From the NCBI RefSeq assembly GCF_905371695.1, contig NZ_CAJPMA010000001.1, forward strand, positions 1 to 42,854: a stretch of 42,854 nucleotides of DNA, in the 5' to 3' direction. Positions within the stretch are counted from its first letter, which is position 1. Each line of letters opens with the position of its first letter. Position numbers and translations under genes: made by a program. Source of the stretch: an uncultured Campylobacter sp. (lineage in GTDB: Bacteria > Campylobacterota > Campylobacteria > Campylobacterales > Campylobacteraceae). The notes beneath the pieces were generated by a model. That model saw only the letters and a program-made list of their open reading frames with translations. It was not told the DNA's origin and did no database searches. Positions 15,757 through 24,360 of the stretch are shown in pieces.

Positions 15757-16686
15757 CTATCTCCCCTTTTTATCCGCGCCTTGCACCGGCTCTTTAAAGA
15801 AAAACTCATACGGATTATCCTCTAATCTATCAAGCGCGGCGCGAAATCCTCGCAGCGTCTTTTGAAAATCGCTTAGCAAATTCGTAGCTTCTAAGATCAT
15901 CGGGTTTAAACTCGCTCTTAAATCGAATTCTCCGCCCTCTACCCTATCTCGCACGCTTTTTTGCAGGCCGTTAAATCCGCCTATCGCGCCGTTTATAGAA
16001 GCTATTAGCGTATCCGCGTCTTTTAATAACGCGTTTAAATTTTCGCTCGTTTGTTTTACGTTAAGCCCGTTTAGTTTCGCGCTTAACTCATTTAGATTGT
16101 TTAAAATTTCGCTTAAATTTTTAGCGTTTCGCTCGTTTGCGATTTGCGCGCTAAGATTTTGCAAATTCGCGACTATGCTTTCTAAATTTTGCGCGTTTTT
16201 TTCCGATAGCAGGCGGTCTACGCGCTCTAACGTACCGTAAATTTTCTCGCCCATACTTTGCACGTCGTCTTTTACCTTGCTTAAAAGACTATCTTCAAGC
16301 TTTAATACCGGTTTATCGTCTTTGCTAAAATCTTGCGTTCCGCGACTGATATTAATGCTGGCTACGCCGCTAATTATCTGAAATTCCGTGTTTGCTACGC
16401 TATCTTTTTTTATCGGCAGATCGTCTCTGATTTTTAGCGTTATTTCGATGAGTGCGTCCGCGTCTTTTACGAAATTTATACCGCCTACGCTACCCGCCGG
16501 GACGCCGATAAATTTTACCGCCGAGCCCTCTTTTAGTCCGGCTGGAAGCTCTTTTGTGTAGATATAGTAGTTTTTGTATTCTAGCTTACCGCTATCGCCG
16601 CTCATCCACCATACAAAGCCCACGAACGCCGTCACGCACAACAAAAAAAACATCCCGACGATCGTATAAGAATTCCTATTTTCCAT
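15757..16686 (-). CDS. mlaD: MCE (MlaD) family lipid-transport protein
   Basis: Inner-membrane-anchored periplasmic protein with a single MCE domain. One membrane helix at about residues 7-27 (YTIVGMFFLLCVTAFVGFVWW), then the MCE domain to about 115 (YIYTKELPAGLKEGSAVKFIGVPAGSVGGI), then a long helical region with repeated Asn/Leu-rich heptads that can form the coiled tunnel seen in some MCE proteins. In the family it forms a hexamer and binds phospholipid between membranes. 309 residues, longer than E. coli MlaD (183). The start overlaps the ATPase gene by 11 bases. Confidence 0.88.
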   Translation of the reverse strand: MENRNSYTIVGMFFLLCVTAFVGFVWWMSGDSGKLEYKNYYIYTKELPAGLKEGSAVKFIGVPAGSVGGINFVKDADALIEITLKIRDDLPIKKDSVANTEFQIISGVASINISRGTQDFSKDDKPVLKLEDSLLSKVKDDVQSMGEKIYGTLERVDRLLSEKNAQNLESIVANLQNLSAQIANERNAKNLSEILNNLNELSAKLNGLNVKQTSENLNALLKDADTLIASINGAIGGFNGLQKSVRDRVEGGEFDLRASLNPMILEATNLLSDFQKTLRGFRAALDRLEDNPYEFFFKEPVQGADKKGR

Positions 16687-17428
16687 TATTTACCCTCATC
16701 TTAAATAGCTCTTCAAGCGGATTTCTCGGCGCTTTTTGCAGCTCGCTAAGCGTACCTTCAAAGGCTATTTTTTTATTTTCTATTATTAAAAAGCGGTCCA
16801 ATATATCAAAAATACTATCCGCATCGTGCGTTACCATCACGACCGTAACGCCCAAAGTATCGCGCAGATCTCGCACCAGCGCATCCATTTGGCGGGAACT
16901 AACCGGATCTAATCCGCTATTTGGCTCGTCTAAAAATAGCGCGCGAGGACTAAGCACGAGCGCTCTGGCTAGCGCGGCTCTTTTTTTCATCCCGCCGCTA
17001 AGCTCGCTGGGATAAAGCGCGGCGGCTTCTTTTTTAAGCCCTACTTTTTGTATCCAAAACATCGCTATTTCATCAATCTCGCGCTTTTTAAATTTCGAAT
17101 ATTCGCTTAAAAGCACGCCAACGTTATCTAAAATCGTCATCGAGCTATATAGCGCGCCGAATTGAAACATCGTCCCGCTTTGCAGGCGAATTTCTTGCCG
17201 CGCGCTCTCGTCCGCCCGCCACATATCTTGCCCGCCGAATAAAATTTCGCCGCTAACGGGGCGTTTTAGATACATCATCGTTTTCATCAGCGTCGTTTTA
17301 CCGCAGCCGCTACCGCCTAAAAAGCCGTAAATTTCGCCCTGCTTTACATGCCAGCTAACCGCGTCGTGCATCACGCGCTCGCCGTATTTAGTGGTTACGT
17401 CTTTGCCGACGATTAAATTCTCGCTCAT
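16676..17428 (-). CDS. mlaF: Mla-type ABC transporter ATP-binding protein (IamA-like)
   Basis: ATPase of the MCE-linked lipid transporter at the cytoplasmic membrane; 250 residues. Walker A GGSGCGKTT (about 38-46), signature LSGGMKKRAALARAL (the MK variant typical of MlaF), Walker B ALFLDEPNSGLDP (catalytic Glu) and switch His in VTHDAD. It overlaps the permease gene by 4 bases (ATGA). From memory, the C. jejuni gene pair iamA/iamB is the ortholog of this ATPase and permease and was named from an invasion-associated marker; that phenotype is not implied here. Confidence 0.9.
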   Translation of the reverse strand: MSENLIVGKDVTTKYGERVMHDAVSWHVKQGEIYGFLGGSGCGKTTLMKTMMYLKRPVSGEILFGGQDMWRADESARQEIRLQSGTMFQFGALYSSMTILDNVGVLLSEYSKFKKREIDEIAMFWIQKVGLKKEAAALYPSELSGGMKKRAALARALVLSPRALFLDEPNSGLDPVSSRQMDALVRDLRDTLGVTVVMVTHDADSIFDILDRFLIIENKKIAFEGTLSELQKAPRNPLEELFKMRVNNGK

Positions 17429-18525
17429 ATTTTCATCCAGTTAAACGCGATCGCGAAAAACGCGTCTATCGTGATAACCCAAAATATCGCGTTTACGACG
17501 CTAAGAGTAGTCATCTCGCCCAGGCTTTGCGCGTTATTTGCGGTGCCTAACCCCCTCATGCAGCCGATTATCGCGATTATCGCACCGAAAAACGGAGCCT
17601 TTATCATACCGACGGCGAAATGGCGCAGCTCGACCGTGTCCCTAAATCTGCTTAAATAATCGCTAAAATCGATCCCTAGCAGTATTTTGCAAACGAACAT
17701 TTGCCCCGTTATACTTACGGCGTCGGCTAAGAAAATTACTATCGGCACGCACGCCGTCATCGCTATTATACGCGGCAAAACCAAAAAGTTAAACGGATCA
17801 AAGCCCATAGTTTTCATAGCGTCTATCTCTTCTGAAATTTTCATAGCTCCGATTTGCGCGGTAAAGCTAGACGCCGAGCGCCCCGCGATTACGATAGCCG
17901 CGATTAGCGGGCCTACTTCTCTAAGGGTTAGCATACCCATAATTTCTACGATAAAAATGCTAGCCCCGAAGCTTGCTAGCATCGAGCTACCTAGATACGC
18001 CAGCACTATACCGATTAAAAACGACGTAAGAGCCACGATAAATACGGCGTTTACGCCCGCGTCGCGAACGTAGTTGCTAATCTCTTTGCCTCTTAAACGC
18101 GAAGGAACGGGTAAAATTTTGGCCGTTTTTATTAAAAATTCGCCCAAAAATCCGCTTAAATCGCGTAAATTAATAAACCCGTCGAATATCTTTTTTCCTA
18201 GCCGCGCCAAAAAATTTAGACGATTTTGCACGGGTAAATAATCGGCGTTTATATTACCGTCGTTAATTAGCGCCAGCATTGAGGCAATTTTATCGTTTGC
18301 GCCTAAAATTTCATATTTTTTGCCGTTTGCGGCGCGGATTATTAAAATTAAACTCGCGTAGTCGATGCGGTTAAGCAAGCTAAAATTTAGCCTTATTGCC
18401 GCATTAAATTTACGAATTCGATCTAGCGCCGCATAAAGCGTTTTTGCGTCTTTGTAGCTAATTTCGCCGCAAAACGAAATTTCGCAAACGCCGTTTTCGC
18501 TTGAAATTTTGATTTTTTCTGACAA
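17425..18525 (-). CDS. mlaE: MlaE-family permease with N-terminal STAS domain (IamB-like)
   Basis: Inner-membrane permease of the MCE system, 366 residues. Residues about 1-95 form a STAS-like domain (ISSENGVCEISFCGEISYKD ...), the role played in E. coli by the separate protein MlaB; the remainder is the MlaE domain with about five membrane helices and the conserved ELGPLI-like block (LTLREVGPLIAAIVIAGRSASSFTAQIGAMKISEEIDAMKTMG in part). It is therefore a natural MlaB-MlaE fusion. TTG start at 18525 with AAGG six bases before it. First gene of the operon, divergent from tgt across about 100 AT-rich bases that must hold both promoters. Confidence 0.9.
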   Translation of the reverse strand: MSEKIKISSENGVCEISFCGEISYKDAKTLYAALDRIRKFNAAIRLNFSLLNRIDYASLILIIRAANGKKYEILGANDKIASMLALINDGNINADYLPVQNRLNFLARLGKKIFDGFINLRDLSGFLGEFLIKTAKILPVPSRLRGKEISNYVRDAGVNAVFIVALTSFLIGIVLAYLGSSMLASFGASIFIVEIMGMLTLREVGPLIAAIVIAGRSASSFTAQIGAMKISEEIDAMKTMGFDPFNFLVLPRIIAMTACVPIVIFLADAVSITGQMFVCKILLGIDFSDYLSRFRDTVELRHFAVGMIKAPFFGAIIAIIGCMRGLGTANNAQSLGEMTTLSVVNAIFWVITIDAFFAIAFNWMKI

Positions 18526-18604
18526 AATTTACCTTGAAATTTTTAAATTTAGCCGCAATTTTACCTAAAATTTATAAATTTGCCTTTACCCGCTAAATTT
18601 TTGC

Positions 18605-18610
18605 TAAAAT
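18605..18610 (+). promoter_or_regulatory. -10 element of tgt
   Basis: AAATTTTTGCTAAAAT: -10 TAAAAT at 18605-18610, 21 bases before the tgt ATG, with the AAAGGA ribosome site at 18619-18624 between. Confidence 0.55.
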
Positions 18611-18630
18611 ACCGTCCAAAAGGATAATTT

Positions 18631-19791
18631 ATGGAATTTAAAGTAGAAAATACCGACGGCGCGGCGCGCGCTGGGCGTATCGTAACGGCGCATAGCGAAA
18701 TTCTAACTCCCGTTTTTATGCCCGTCGGCACCGTGGGCGCAGTTAAGGCGCTAGACGCGACCGATATGGCCGAGATTTTAGACGCTAAGATAATTTTAGC
18801 TAATACCTATCACATATATCTGCGCCCAGGCTCGCGAACGGTGGCGGAATTCGGCGGGCTGCACGGATTTACGAAATTTCCCCGCAGTTTTTTAACCGAC
18901 AGCGGCGGCTTTCAGGCGTTTAGTCTGCGCGCAAACACTAAAAACGACGAGGGCGGCATAAAATTTAAAAGCCACATCGACGGCAGCATGCATTACTTCA
19001 CGCCCCGCTCGGTGCTAGATACGCAGTATGAGCTAGGCAGCGACATCATGATGATACTAGACGATTTAGTCGATTTGCCGCGCGATCCGCGAAATTTAGA
19101 CGCGAACGAAGCGGCGCGGCTTAAAAAACGCATCGATCTAAGCGTCGCACGCACGATAAAATGGGCTCGCGAAGCGGTAGAGTATCACAAAAGCTCGCAG
19201 GCGCGGGGCATCGGGCTAAATCAAAATATCTTCGGCATCATTCAAGGCGGAACCGACCCGCAGGCGCGTAAATTTTGCGCCGAAGCGCTGTGCGAGATGG
19301 ATTTTGACGGGCTTGCGATCGGAGGGCTCAGCGTGGGCGAAAAAAACGAGCTGATGTATGAAACCGTCGAGGCCATGATGCCTTTCGTCGATGCGGCGCG
19401 CCCGCGATATTTGATGGGGGTCGGTACGCCCGAGGATCTCGTCGAAAACGTCGCTCGCGGCGTGGATATGTTTGATTGCGTGATGCCTACGCGCAACGCC
19501 CGCAACGGCACGCTATTTACGAGCTTCGGCAAGATCAGCATCAAAAACGCGGGCTTTATCAGCGATCACGATCCGATCGATCCGCACTGCGACTGCTACA
19601 CGTGCAAGCGCTTCAGCCGCGGCTATCTAAATCATCTATTTCGCGCGCGCGAGCTTAGTTTTTACCGCCTAGCCAGCATTCATAATCTGCATTATTATCT
19701 AAATTTAATGAAGCAAATTCGCGCGGCGATAAAGGATGGGAAATTTGCCGAATTTAGAAGAGAATTTTACGAAAAAAGGCAAGCTAAATGA
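18631..19791 (+). CDS. tgt: queuine tRNA-ribosyltransferase (tRNA-guanine transglycosylase)
   Basis: Replaces G34 with the queuosine precursor preQ1 in tRNAs with GUN anticodons. 386 residues, normal. Seen: PVFMPVGTVGAVKALD, ANTYHIYLRPG, active-site Asp90 in TDSGGFQAFSL, GIIQGG, nucleophile region GVDMFDCVMPTRNARNGT (Asp279), and the zinc ligands Cys320, Cys322, Cys325 and His351. ATG at 18631 with AAAGGA before it. Its last 4 bases overlap the CorA-like gene (ATGA). Together with mtaB it makes two anticodon-loop modification genes in the window. Confidence 0.98.
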   Translation: MEFKVENTDGAARAGRIVTAHSEILTPVFMPVGTVGAVKALDATDMAEILDAKIILANTYHIYLRPGSRTVAEFGGLHGFTKFPRSFLTDSGGFQAFSLRANTKNDEGGIKFKSHIDGSMHYFTPRSVLDTQYELGSDIMMILDDLVDLPRDPRNLDANEAARLKKRIDLSVARTIKWAREAVEYHKSSQARGIGLNQNIFGIIQGGTDPQARKFCAEALCEMDFDGLAIGGLSVGEKNELMYETVEAMMPFVDAARPRYLMGVGTPEDLVENVARGVDMFDCVMPTRNARNGTLFTSFGKISIKNAGFISDHDPIDPHCDCYTCKRFSRGYLNHLFRARELSFYRLASIHNLHYYLNLMKQIRAAIKDGKFAEFRREFYEKRQAK

Positions 19792-20513
19792 GCGAAAATT
19801 CGCAAAATTTAAAGCCCGGCGCCAGAGCGGTTACGGGATATTTTTACGCCGAGAGTTACGAATACTTAAATTTCGCCACTTCCGCGCAGCTTGCGCATTA
19901 TAAATTTTTCTTTAAAAACGGCGAAATTTTTACCGACGAAGCGCTAAACGAGCGCGCGAGTATAGACGAACTAACGGCTGCGATCAAAAAAATTTTAAGC
20001 TCTCATAAGGAGAAAATTTCGCGCTATTTAGGGCATTTGGAGAGTTTCGAGACGATTTACAAAAAGCCAAAAGAATATCCCGAATTTATGAAGCGGCACG
20101 CCGAGCTAAAATACGAAATTCGCAAATTCTATAACAAAATTTCGCGCCTACAAGACGCGCTGATAACCTGCGCCAACGAGCAAACCGCGCTTAAAAAACC
20201 GCTAAAACGCTTCATCGCCGAAACCGGCGCCGCAAAAAGCGTAGTCGCCGAGTGCGGAGCGGGGCTGGACGATATTTACGCCTTTATTCAAAGCGTAAAA
20301 AACGACAAAATCAACCGCAATATCTATATGTTGACGATGATTTCGGCGCTTTTGCTGCCGCTAAATTTTATAACTAGTTTTTTTGGAATGAATACGAACG
20401 GGCTATTTTTAAGCGAGTATCCTAACGCTACTTTTATCGTAACTTGCGCGATGGGCGCGGTTCTGGTGGGGCTTGCGGGGCTGTTTTGGCTGTATAGCAA
20501 AAGGCAAAATTGA
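19788..20513 (+). CDS. short CorA-like metal ion transporter
   Basis: 241 residues, against about 316 for CorA. The C-terminus holds the family hallmark: first membrane helix MLTMISALLLPLNFITSFF, then GMN (200-202), then a second membrane helix ending LFWLYSKRQN. The long helices before it (about 60-170) correspond to the CorA stalk. The N-terminal alpha/beta cytosolic domain is reduced to about 50 residues. Likely carries Mg2+ or another divalent metal; substrate is unproven. Coupled to tgt by a 4-base overlap and to the Sel1 gene by one base (TGATG). Confidence 0.82.
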   Translation: MSENSQNLKPGARAVTGYFYAESYEYLNFATSAQLAHYKFFFKNGEIFTDEALNERASIDELTAAIKKILSSHKEKISRYLGHLESFETIYKKPKEYPEFMKRHAELKYEIRKFYNKISRLQDALITCANEQTALKKPLKRFIAETGAAKSVVAECGAGLDDIYAFIQSVKNDKINRNIYMLTMISALLLPLNFITSFFGMNTNGLFLSEYPNATFIVTCAMGAVLVGLAGLFWLYSKRQN

Positions 20514-20863
20514 TGAAAATTTTACTTTTTGCGACGCTTTTTTACGCGAGCGCGGCGTTCGGCGAGATAGCCGCATGGCAAAGGGCTTGCAATGCGGGCG
20601 ATACGCAGGCGTGTATGGAAGCGGGCAAGTATTTTACGGATATGGCGCGCACGCAAGCTTATTACGAAAAGGCGGCGCAAATGTATAAAATCGCCTGCGA
20701 TAAAGACGCCTTTGAAGCTTGCGGCGAGCTAGGAGCGCTCTACGCGCAAGGTCTAGGCGTTAAAAAGGACGCCGCAAAAGCGAAAGAGCTTTTTAAAAAA
20801 GCGTGCGACGGCGGAGATAAGGCAGGTTGCGATAGGTACGAAGAGCTTAAAGAGCGAGACTAA
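20513..20863 (+). CDS. Sel1-repeat (cysteine-rich Hcp-like) secreted protein
   Basis: 116 residues with signal peptide MKILLFATLFYASAAFG. Sel1-like helical repeats each carry a C-x7-C pair (ACNAGDTQAC, ACDKDAFEAC, ACDGGDKAGC), the pattern of Helicobacter cysteine-rich Hcp proteins, where each pair forms a disulfide. Predicted periplasmic, about three repeats, probably a protein-binding module. ATG at 20513 is chosen (TGATG coupling) rather than TTG at 20510. Function unknown. A hairpin about 85 bases downstream probably ends the operon. Confidence 0.8.
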   Translation: MKILLFATLFYASAAFGEIAAWQRACNAGDTQACMEAGKYFTDMARTQAYYEKAAQMYKIACDKDAFEACGELGALYAQGLGVKKDAAKAKELFKKACDGGDKAGCDRYEELKERD

Positions 20864-20948
20864 AATTTGCGGTTTGCGCTTTAACTTTCGCGTTTGCGAC
20901 CCGCTTTACCGTGCTCGGCTTTAAGGCGGTTTTCCTCGGTCGTTTTTT

Positions 20949-20982
20949 ATTTCGCCGCACCGCGCTCGTAGCGCGGCGAAAT
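20949..20982 (+). terminator. strong GC hairpin after the tgt operon
   Basis: ATTTCGCCGC (20949-20958) pairs with GCGGCGAAAT (20973-20982); the inner part can refold as CGCGCT/AGCGCG. A T run precedes it and a second short T run (ATTTTTC) follows about 9 bases later. It lies between convergent genes (Sel1 protein and lpxD), so a terminator is likely though not of ideal form. The rest of 20864-21068 holds no ORF I can support. Confidence 0.5.
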
Positions 20983-21068
20983 TTCCGCTATTTTTCGCGT
21001 CTTTGCGCTTAACCGCAAATATAGCGGCTAACTTTATAAGCTTCAAAGACGGTCGCAAAAGGTAAATT

Positions 21069-22022
21069 TTAAGATTTTTTCGCGATACGCAACAATTTTG
21101 CCTGCGTCTTTAAATGTTCGCCCAGCTCCATTATCGGATATGCACCGGCGTATTTCTTGCCGCCTTCAAGGCTTTTACTCACTCCGCCGCGCGCGGCTAT
21201 CTGCGCGAAATCGCCGATCCTTACGTGCCCGACCGATCCGCTTTGTCCGCCCATTACGACGTTTCGTCCGAGCGTCGTAGAGCCTGCGAGCCCGGTTTGC
21301 GAGACTATTAGGCAGCCGCGCCCTAGCTCGCAATTATGTCCTATTTGCACTAAATTATCGATTTTAGTATAACTTTCTATCGTCGTGCTTTCAAACACTC
21401 CGCGGTCTATCGTCGTGCAGGCGCCGACCTCGACGTAATCGCCTAAAACGACGTTTCCGTTGTGATAAATTTTTACGTGTTCGCCCGTTTTGGTGTGCGC
21501 GTAGCCGAAGCCGTCGCTTCCTATTACGCAGTTTGCCAACAAATGGCAGCCGTTTCCGATCACGCAATCGTTGTAAATTACGACGTTGGGATGAATTATA
21601 CAGTTTGCGCCTACGCGAACGTTATCGCCCAAAAACGCGCCCGCCATTATCACGCAATTCTCTCCAATTTCAACGCCCGACCCCACGTAGACGTTCGGCA
21701 TTACGTTTGCGCTAGGAGCTATGTTTGCGGGGCGCGGCTCGCAAAAAAGCGGCTTTGCGAAATCCGCGCTTAAAATCGCAAACGCTAGGTGCGGATTATC
21801 GCAGACGACCGCCGTCATGCCAGCAGGCACGAGCGGAAGCAAATTCGGACTAACCAAAATCGCTCCCGCGTTTGAATTTGCTATAAATTTCGCGTTTTTC
21901 TCGCCGTCGCAGTAGGTAAGCTCGGCGCGATTTGCGCGAGCGAGCGAATTTAACGCGAAAATTTCGATATCTTCCCCGCTAAATTTAGCTTCCGTTTTTT
22001 GTGCTATTTCGCTTAGTCTCAT
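21069..22022 (-). CDS. lpxD: UDP-3-O-acylglucosamine N-acyltransferase
   Basis: Third step of lipid A synthesis: transfers an N-linked acyl chain to UDP-3-O-acylglucosamine; cytoplasmic trimer. 317 residues, normal. An N-terminal uridine-binding domain (to about 100) is followed by many hexapeptide repeats of left-handed beta-helix type (VYVGSGVEIGENCVIMAGAF and onward). The catalytic histidine is His229 in QIGHNCELG; HLLANCVIGSDGFGYA is also typical. It begins one base after ilvN, so it is the last gene of the ilv operon, an envelope gene tied to amino acid synthesis. Confidence 0.96.
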   Translation of the reverse strand: MRLSEIAQKTEAKFSGEDIEIFALNSLARANRAELTYCDGEKNAKFIANSNAGAILVSPNLLPLVPAGMTAVVCDNPHLAFAILSADFAKPLFCEPRPANIAPSANVMPNVYVGSGVEIGENCVIMAGAFLGDNVRVGANCIIHPNVVIYNDCVIGNGCHLLANCVIGSDGFGYAHTKTGEHVKIYHNGNVVLGDYVEVGACTTIDRGVFESTTIESYTKIDNLVQIGHNCELGRGCLIVSQTGLAGSTTLGRNVVMGGQSGSVGHVRIGDFAQIAARGGVSKSLEGGKKYAGAYPIMELGEHLKTQAKLLRIAKKS

Positions 22023-22023
22023 C

Positions 22024-22491
22024 TTAAATATCCATTAAAACCGACCCTCCGCGAACGATATCGGTCGGGTTGTATTTTTTTATCGTTTTTAAAAATCCCT
22101 CTATCCGCGCGGTGTCGTCGGCGACCATTACCGCGATGTAGTTTTCGTTGGTATTTACGATCGAGCCGTTATAGGCTTTAAGTATCGCGTCAAGCCCGGC
22201 AAAGCTCTCGTTTAGCGGAATTTTGACCAGCGCCATCTCTTTTTCTACGAACTCGCCGCTTTCTATGACTTTGTAAGTAGGAATTAGCTTGTGAAGCTGT
22301 TTTACGATCTGCTCCAATACGCGCTCATCGCCGCTAGTTACGATAGAAAGGCGCGAAAATTCGCTTTCCGGGATCGGCGCTACGGTTAAGCTGTCGATAT
22401 TATACCCGCGCCCCGCAAAGAGCCCCGCGATACGCGACAAAACGCCGTGTTCGTTTAAAACTATGACTGAAATTACTCTTCTTATACTCAT
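22024..22491 (-). CDS. ilvN: acetolactate synthase small (regulatory) subunit
   Basis: Regulatory subunit that binds valine and feedback-inhibits acetolactate synthase. 155 residues with an N-terminal ACT domain (RRVISVIVLNEHGVLSRIAGLFAGRGYNIDSL) and a second C-terminal domain (ALVKIPLNESFAGLDAILKAYNG). The name ilvN or ilvH is a matter of convention. Overlaps the large-subunit gene by 4 bases (ATGA) and precedes lpxD by one base. Confidence 0.95.
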   Translation of the reverse strand: MSIRRVISVIVLNEHGVLSRIAGLFAGRGYNIDSLTVAPIPESEFSRLSIVTSGDERVLEQIVKQLHKLIPTYKVIESGEFVEKEMALVKIPLNESFAGLDAILKAYNGSIVNTNENYIAVMVADDTARIEGFLKTIKKYNPTDIVRGGSVLMDI

Positions 22492-24179
22492 TTTTGCTTG
22501 CCTTTTAGCATCATATTGTATATAGCGGCACCCGCAGGCACCATCGGTAACACGTCTTCAAAGCGGTCCACGCGAACGTCTATGATCGCCGTTTTACCGC
22601 TCTTTATCGCATCTTTTAGCGCCGCGTTAAATTCTTCTTTCGTAGCGCAGACGTATCCTACGCCGCCGAAGCCTTGCGCGATTTTGACGAAATCGGGCTC
22701 TAAGCTAAGATCGGTCGACGAGTAGCGCTCTCCGTAAAAAAACGTCTGCCACTGGCGTACCATACCTAAAAACCTATTATTTAGCACGATATTAACGACG
22801 GGTAGACCGCTTTCAAACGTAGTCATTAGCTCTTGGATATTCATCAAAATCGAGCCGTCGCCCGTAAAATTTACTACTAAATTTTTAGGATTCGCCGCCT
22901 TTGCGCCTAGGGCCGCGGGCAAGCCGTATCCCATCGTGCCCAGACCTCCGCTGGTAATTAGCTGGCGCGGGCGATTAAACGGATAAAACTGCGCGACCCA
23001 CATTTGATGCTGTCCGACGTCGGTCGAGATTACGGCGTCTTTGCCCGCGATTTTGGCCGTTTGTTCCACGACCCATTGCGGCTTTAAAACCTCGTCGCTA
23101 TCGTCGTAAAACGTCGGATTTAGCTTGCCGTAGTTTGCCAAAATTTCTCTCCACTCGCTAAATCGCTCGGGTTTTGCCTCTACTTTTGGTATTAGCTCTT
23201 CAAGGACGTTTGCTAAATCGCCTACTATCGGAAAATGCGCGTTTATGATTTTTGAAATAGAGCTCGGGTCGATATCTACGTGGATGATTTTCGCGTTTTT
23301 GGCAAATTCGCTAGTTCTGCCCGTTACGCGGTCGCAAAATCTAGCTCCCAAAGCGATTAGCAAGTCGCACTCGCTAAGCGCCATGTTAGAAGCATAGCTG
23401 CCGTGCATCCCGCACATACCTAAATTTAACTCGTCATTAGCGTCCATTACGCCTAGCGCCATTAGAGTTTCTACCGCGGGGATGCCGGTTTTTCGGGCGA
23501 ATTTTCTAATTAGATCCGACGCGTTTGATGCCACCGCGCCGCCGCCTATATAAAGCAGCGGTCTTTTACACGCGGACACGGCCTCGGCGGCTTTTTTGAT
23601 CTGCTTGGCGTTGCCTTTTAGCGTCGGCTTATAAGTAGGGATCGAAATTTCTTCGGGATAGTTAAAAACACCCGTTTTGGACGTAATATCTTTTGGAATA
23701 TCGATATGTACGGGCCCCGGACGTCCGCTTCTAGCGATATAAAACGCCTCTTTTATTATGCGCGGCAGCTCTTCGATGCTTTTAACCAAAAAATTGTGCT
23801 TGACGCACGGGCGCGACATACCGACGGCGTCGATCTCTTGAAAGGCGTCGGTGCCGATCATAAAAGTAGGCACTTGACCGCTGATTAGCACGATAGGAAT
23901 GCTGTCGCTATACGCCGTAGCAAGCCCCGTAAGCGCGTTGGTAAACCCCGGTCCGCTCGTTACCAGCGCTACGCCTACTTTACCGCTAATCCTCGCATAG
24001 CCGTCGGCGGCGTGCGTAGCGGCTTGTTCATGGCGAACCAAAATGTGTTTGAAATATTTTTGCTTATAAGTTTCGTCGTAGATATTTAGCGCCGCGCCGC
24101 CAGGATAGCCGAAAACGACCTCCACGCCCTCTTCGTGCAACGCTTCCATTATCATCTGCGAACCGTTTAACTCTTTCAT
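22488..24179 (-). CDS. ilvI: acetolactate synthase large (catalytic) subunit
   Basis: Thiamine-diphosphate and FAD enzyme at the head of valine, leucine and isoleucine synthesis. 563 residues, normal. Seen: EVVFGYPGGAALNIYD, catalytic glutamate in HEQAATHAADGYAR, SGPGFTNALTGLATAYSDSIP, the central FAD domain, and the ThDP motif GDGSILMNIQEL ... LNN. Annotated ilvB or ilvI in different genomes. ATG at 24179 with AAGG upstream and a TATAAT promoter about 35 bases away. No leader ORF rich in branched-chain codons was found upstream. Confidence 0.97.
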   Translation of the reverse strand: MKELNGSQMIMEALHEEGVEVVFGYPGGAALNIYDETYKQKYFKHILVRHEQAATHAADGYARISGKVGVALVTSGPGFTNALTGLATAYSDSIPIVLISGQVPTFMIGTDAFQEIDAVGMSRPCVKHNFLVKSIEELPRIIKEAFYIARSGRPGPVHIDIPKDITSKTGVFNYPEEISIPTYKPTLKGNAKQIKKAAEAVSACKRPLLYIGGGAVASNASDLIRKFARKTGIPAVETLMALGVMDANDELNLGMCGMHGSYASNMALSECDLLIALGARFCDRVTGRTSEFAKNAKIIHVDIDPSSISKIINAHFPIVGDLANVLEELIPKVEAKPERFSEWREILANYGKLNPTFYDDSDEVLKPQWVVEQTAKIAGKDAVISTDVGQHQMWVAQFYPFNRPRQLITSGGLGTMGYGLPAALGAKAANPKNLVVNFTGDGSILMNIQELMTTFESGLPVVNIVLNNRFLGMVRQWQTFFYGERYSSTDLSLEPDFVKIAQGFGGVGYVCATKEEFNAALKDAIKSGKTAIIDVRVDRFEDVLPMVPAGAAIYNMMLKGKQK

Positions 24180-24209
24180 TTTGTCTGCCTTTTTGAAATT
24201 TAAAAGTCG

Positions 24210-24215
24210 ATTATA
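24210..24215 (-). promoter_or_regulatory. -10 element of the ilvI-ilvN-lpxD operon
   Basis: Minus-strand AAAGCTATAATCG gives a perfect TATAAT (24215-24210), 30 bases upstream of the ilvI ATG, with T-rich sequence further upstream. Confidence 0.7.
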
Positions 24216-24244
24216 GCTTTATTAAGGTTAAATAAAAATGATAA

Positions 24245-24360
24245 TGCCCGAAATTTTAAGCGAGACGTAAAATTTGGTTACGTTTTTTATGAAATTTTAA
24301 AGTCTTAAATTTGCGGCTTAAATTTTACGAGACGCGCTCACTTGCGTTAAATTTCGGGCA
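24245..24360. repeat. nested inverted repeats between ilvI and flgH
   Basis: Outer arms TGCCCGAAATTT (24245-24256) and AAATTTCGGGCA (24349-24360); inner arms CGTAAAATTT (24266-24275) and AAATTTTACG (24320-24329). A further GCCCGAAATT lies at 24385-24394. The 294-base spacer 24180-24473 has no supported ORF. The part near 24450-24463 (AGCCGTAGACGGCT) is a short hairpin that may end flgH. Role of the large structure unknown: double terminator, RNA gene or decayed sequence. Confidence 0.55.

Noticed and set aside
21098..21915. Several plus-strand ORFs opposite lpxD
   Set aside because: Overlapping open frames in all phases are the mirror of the regular hexapeptide codons of lpxD, with no independent evidence.
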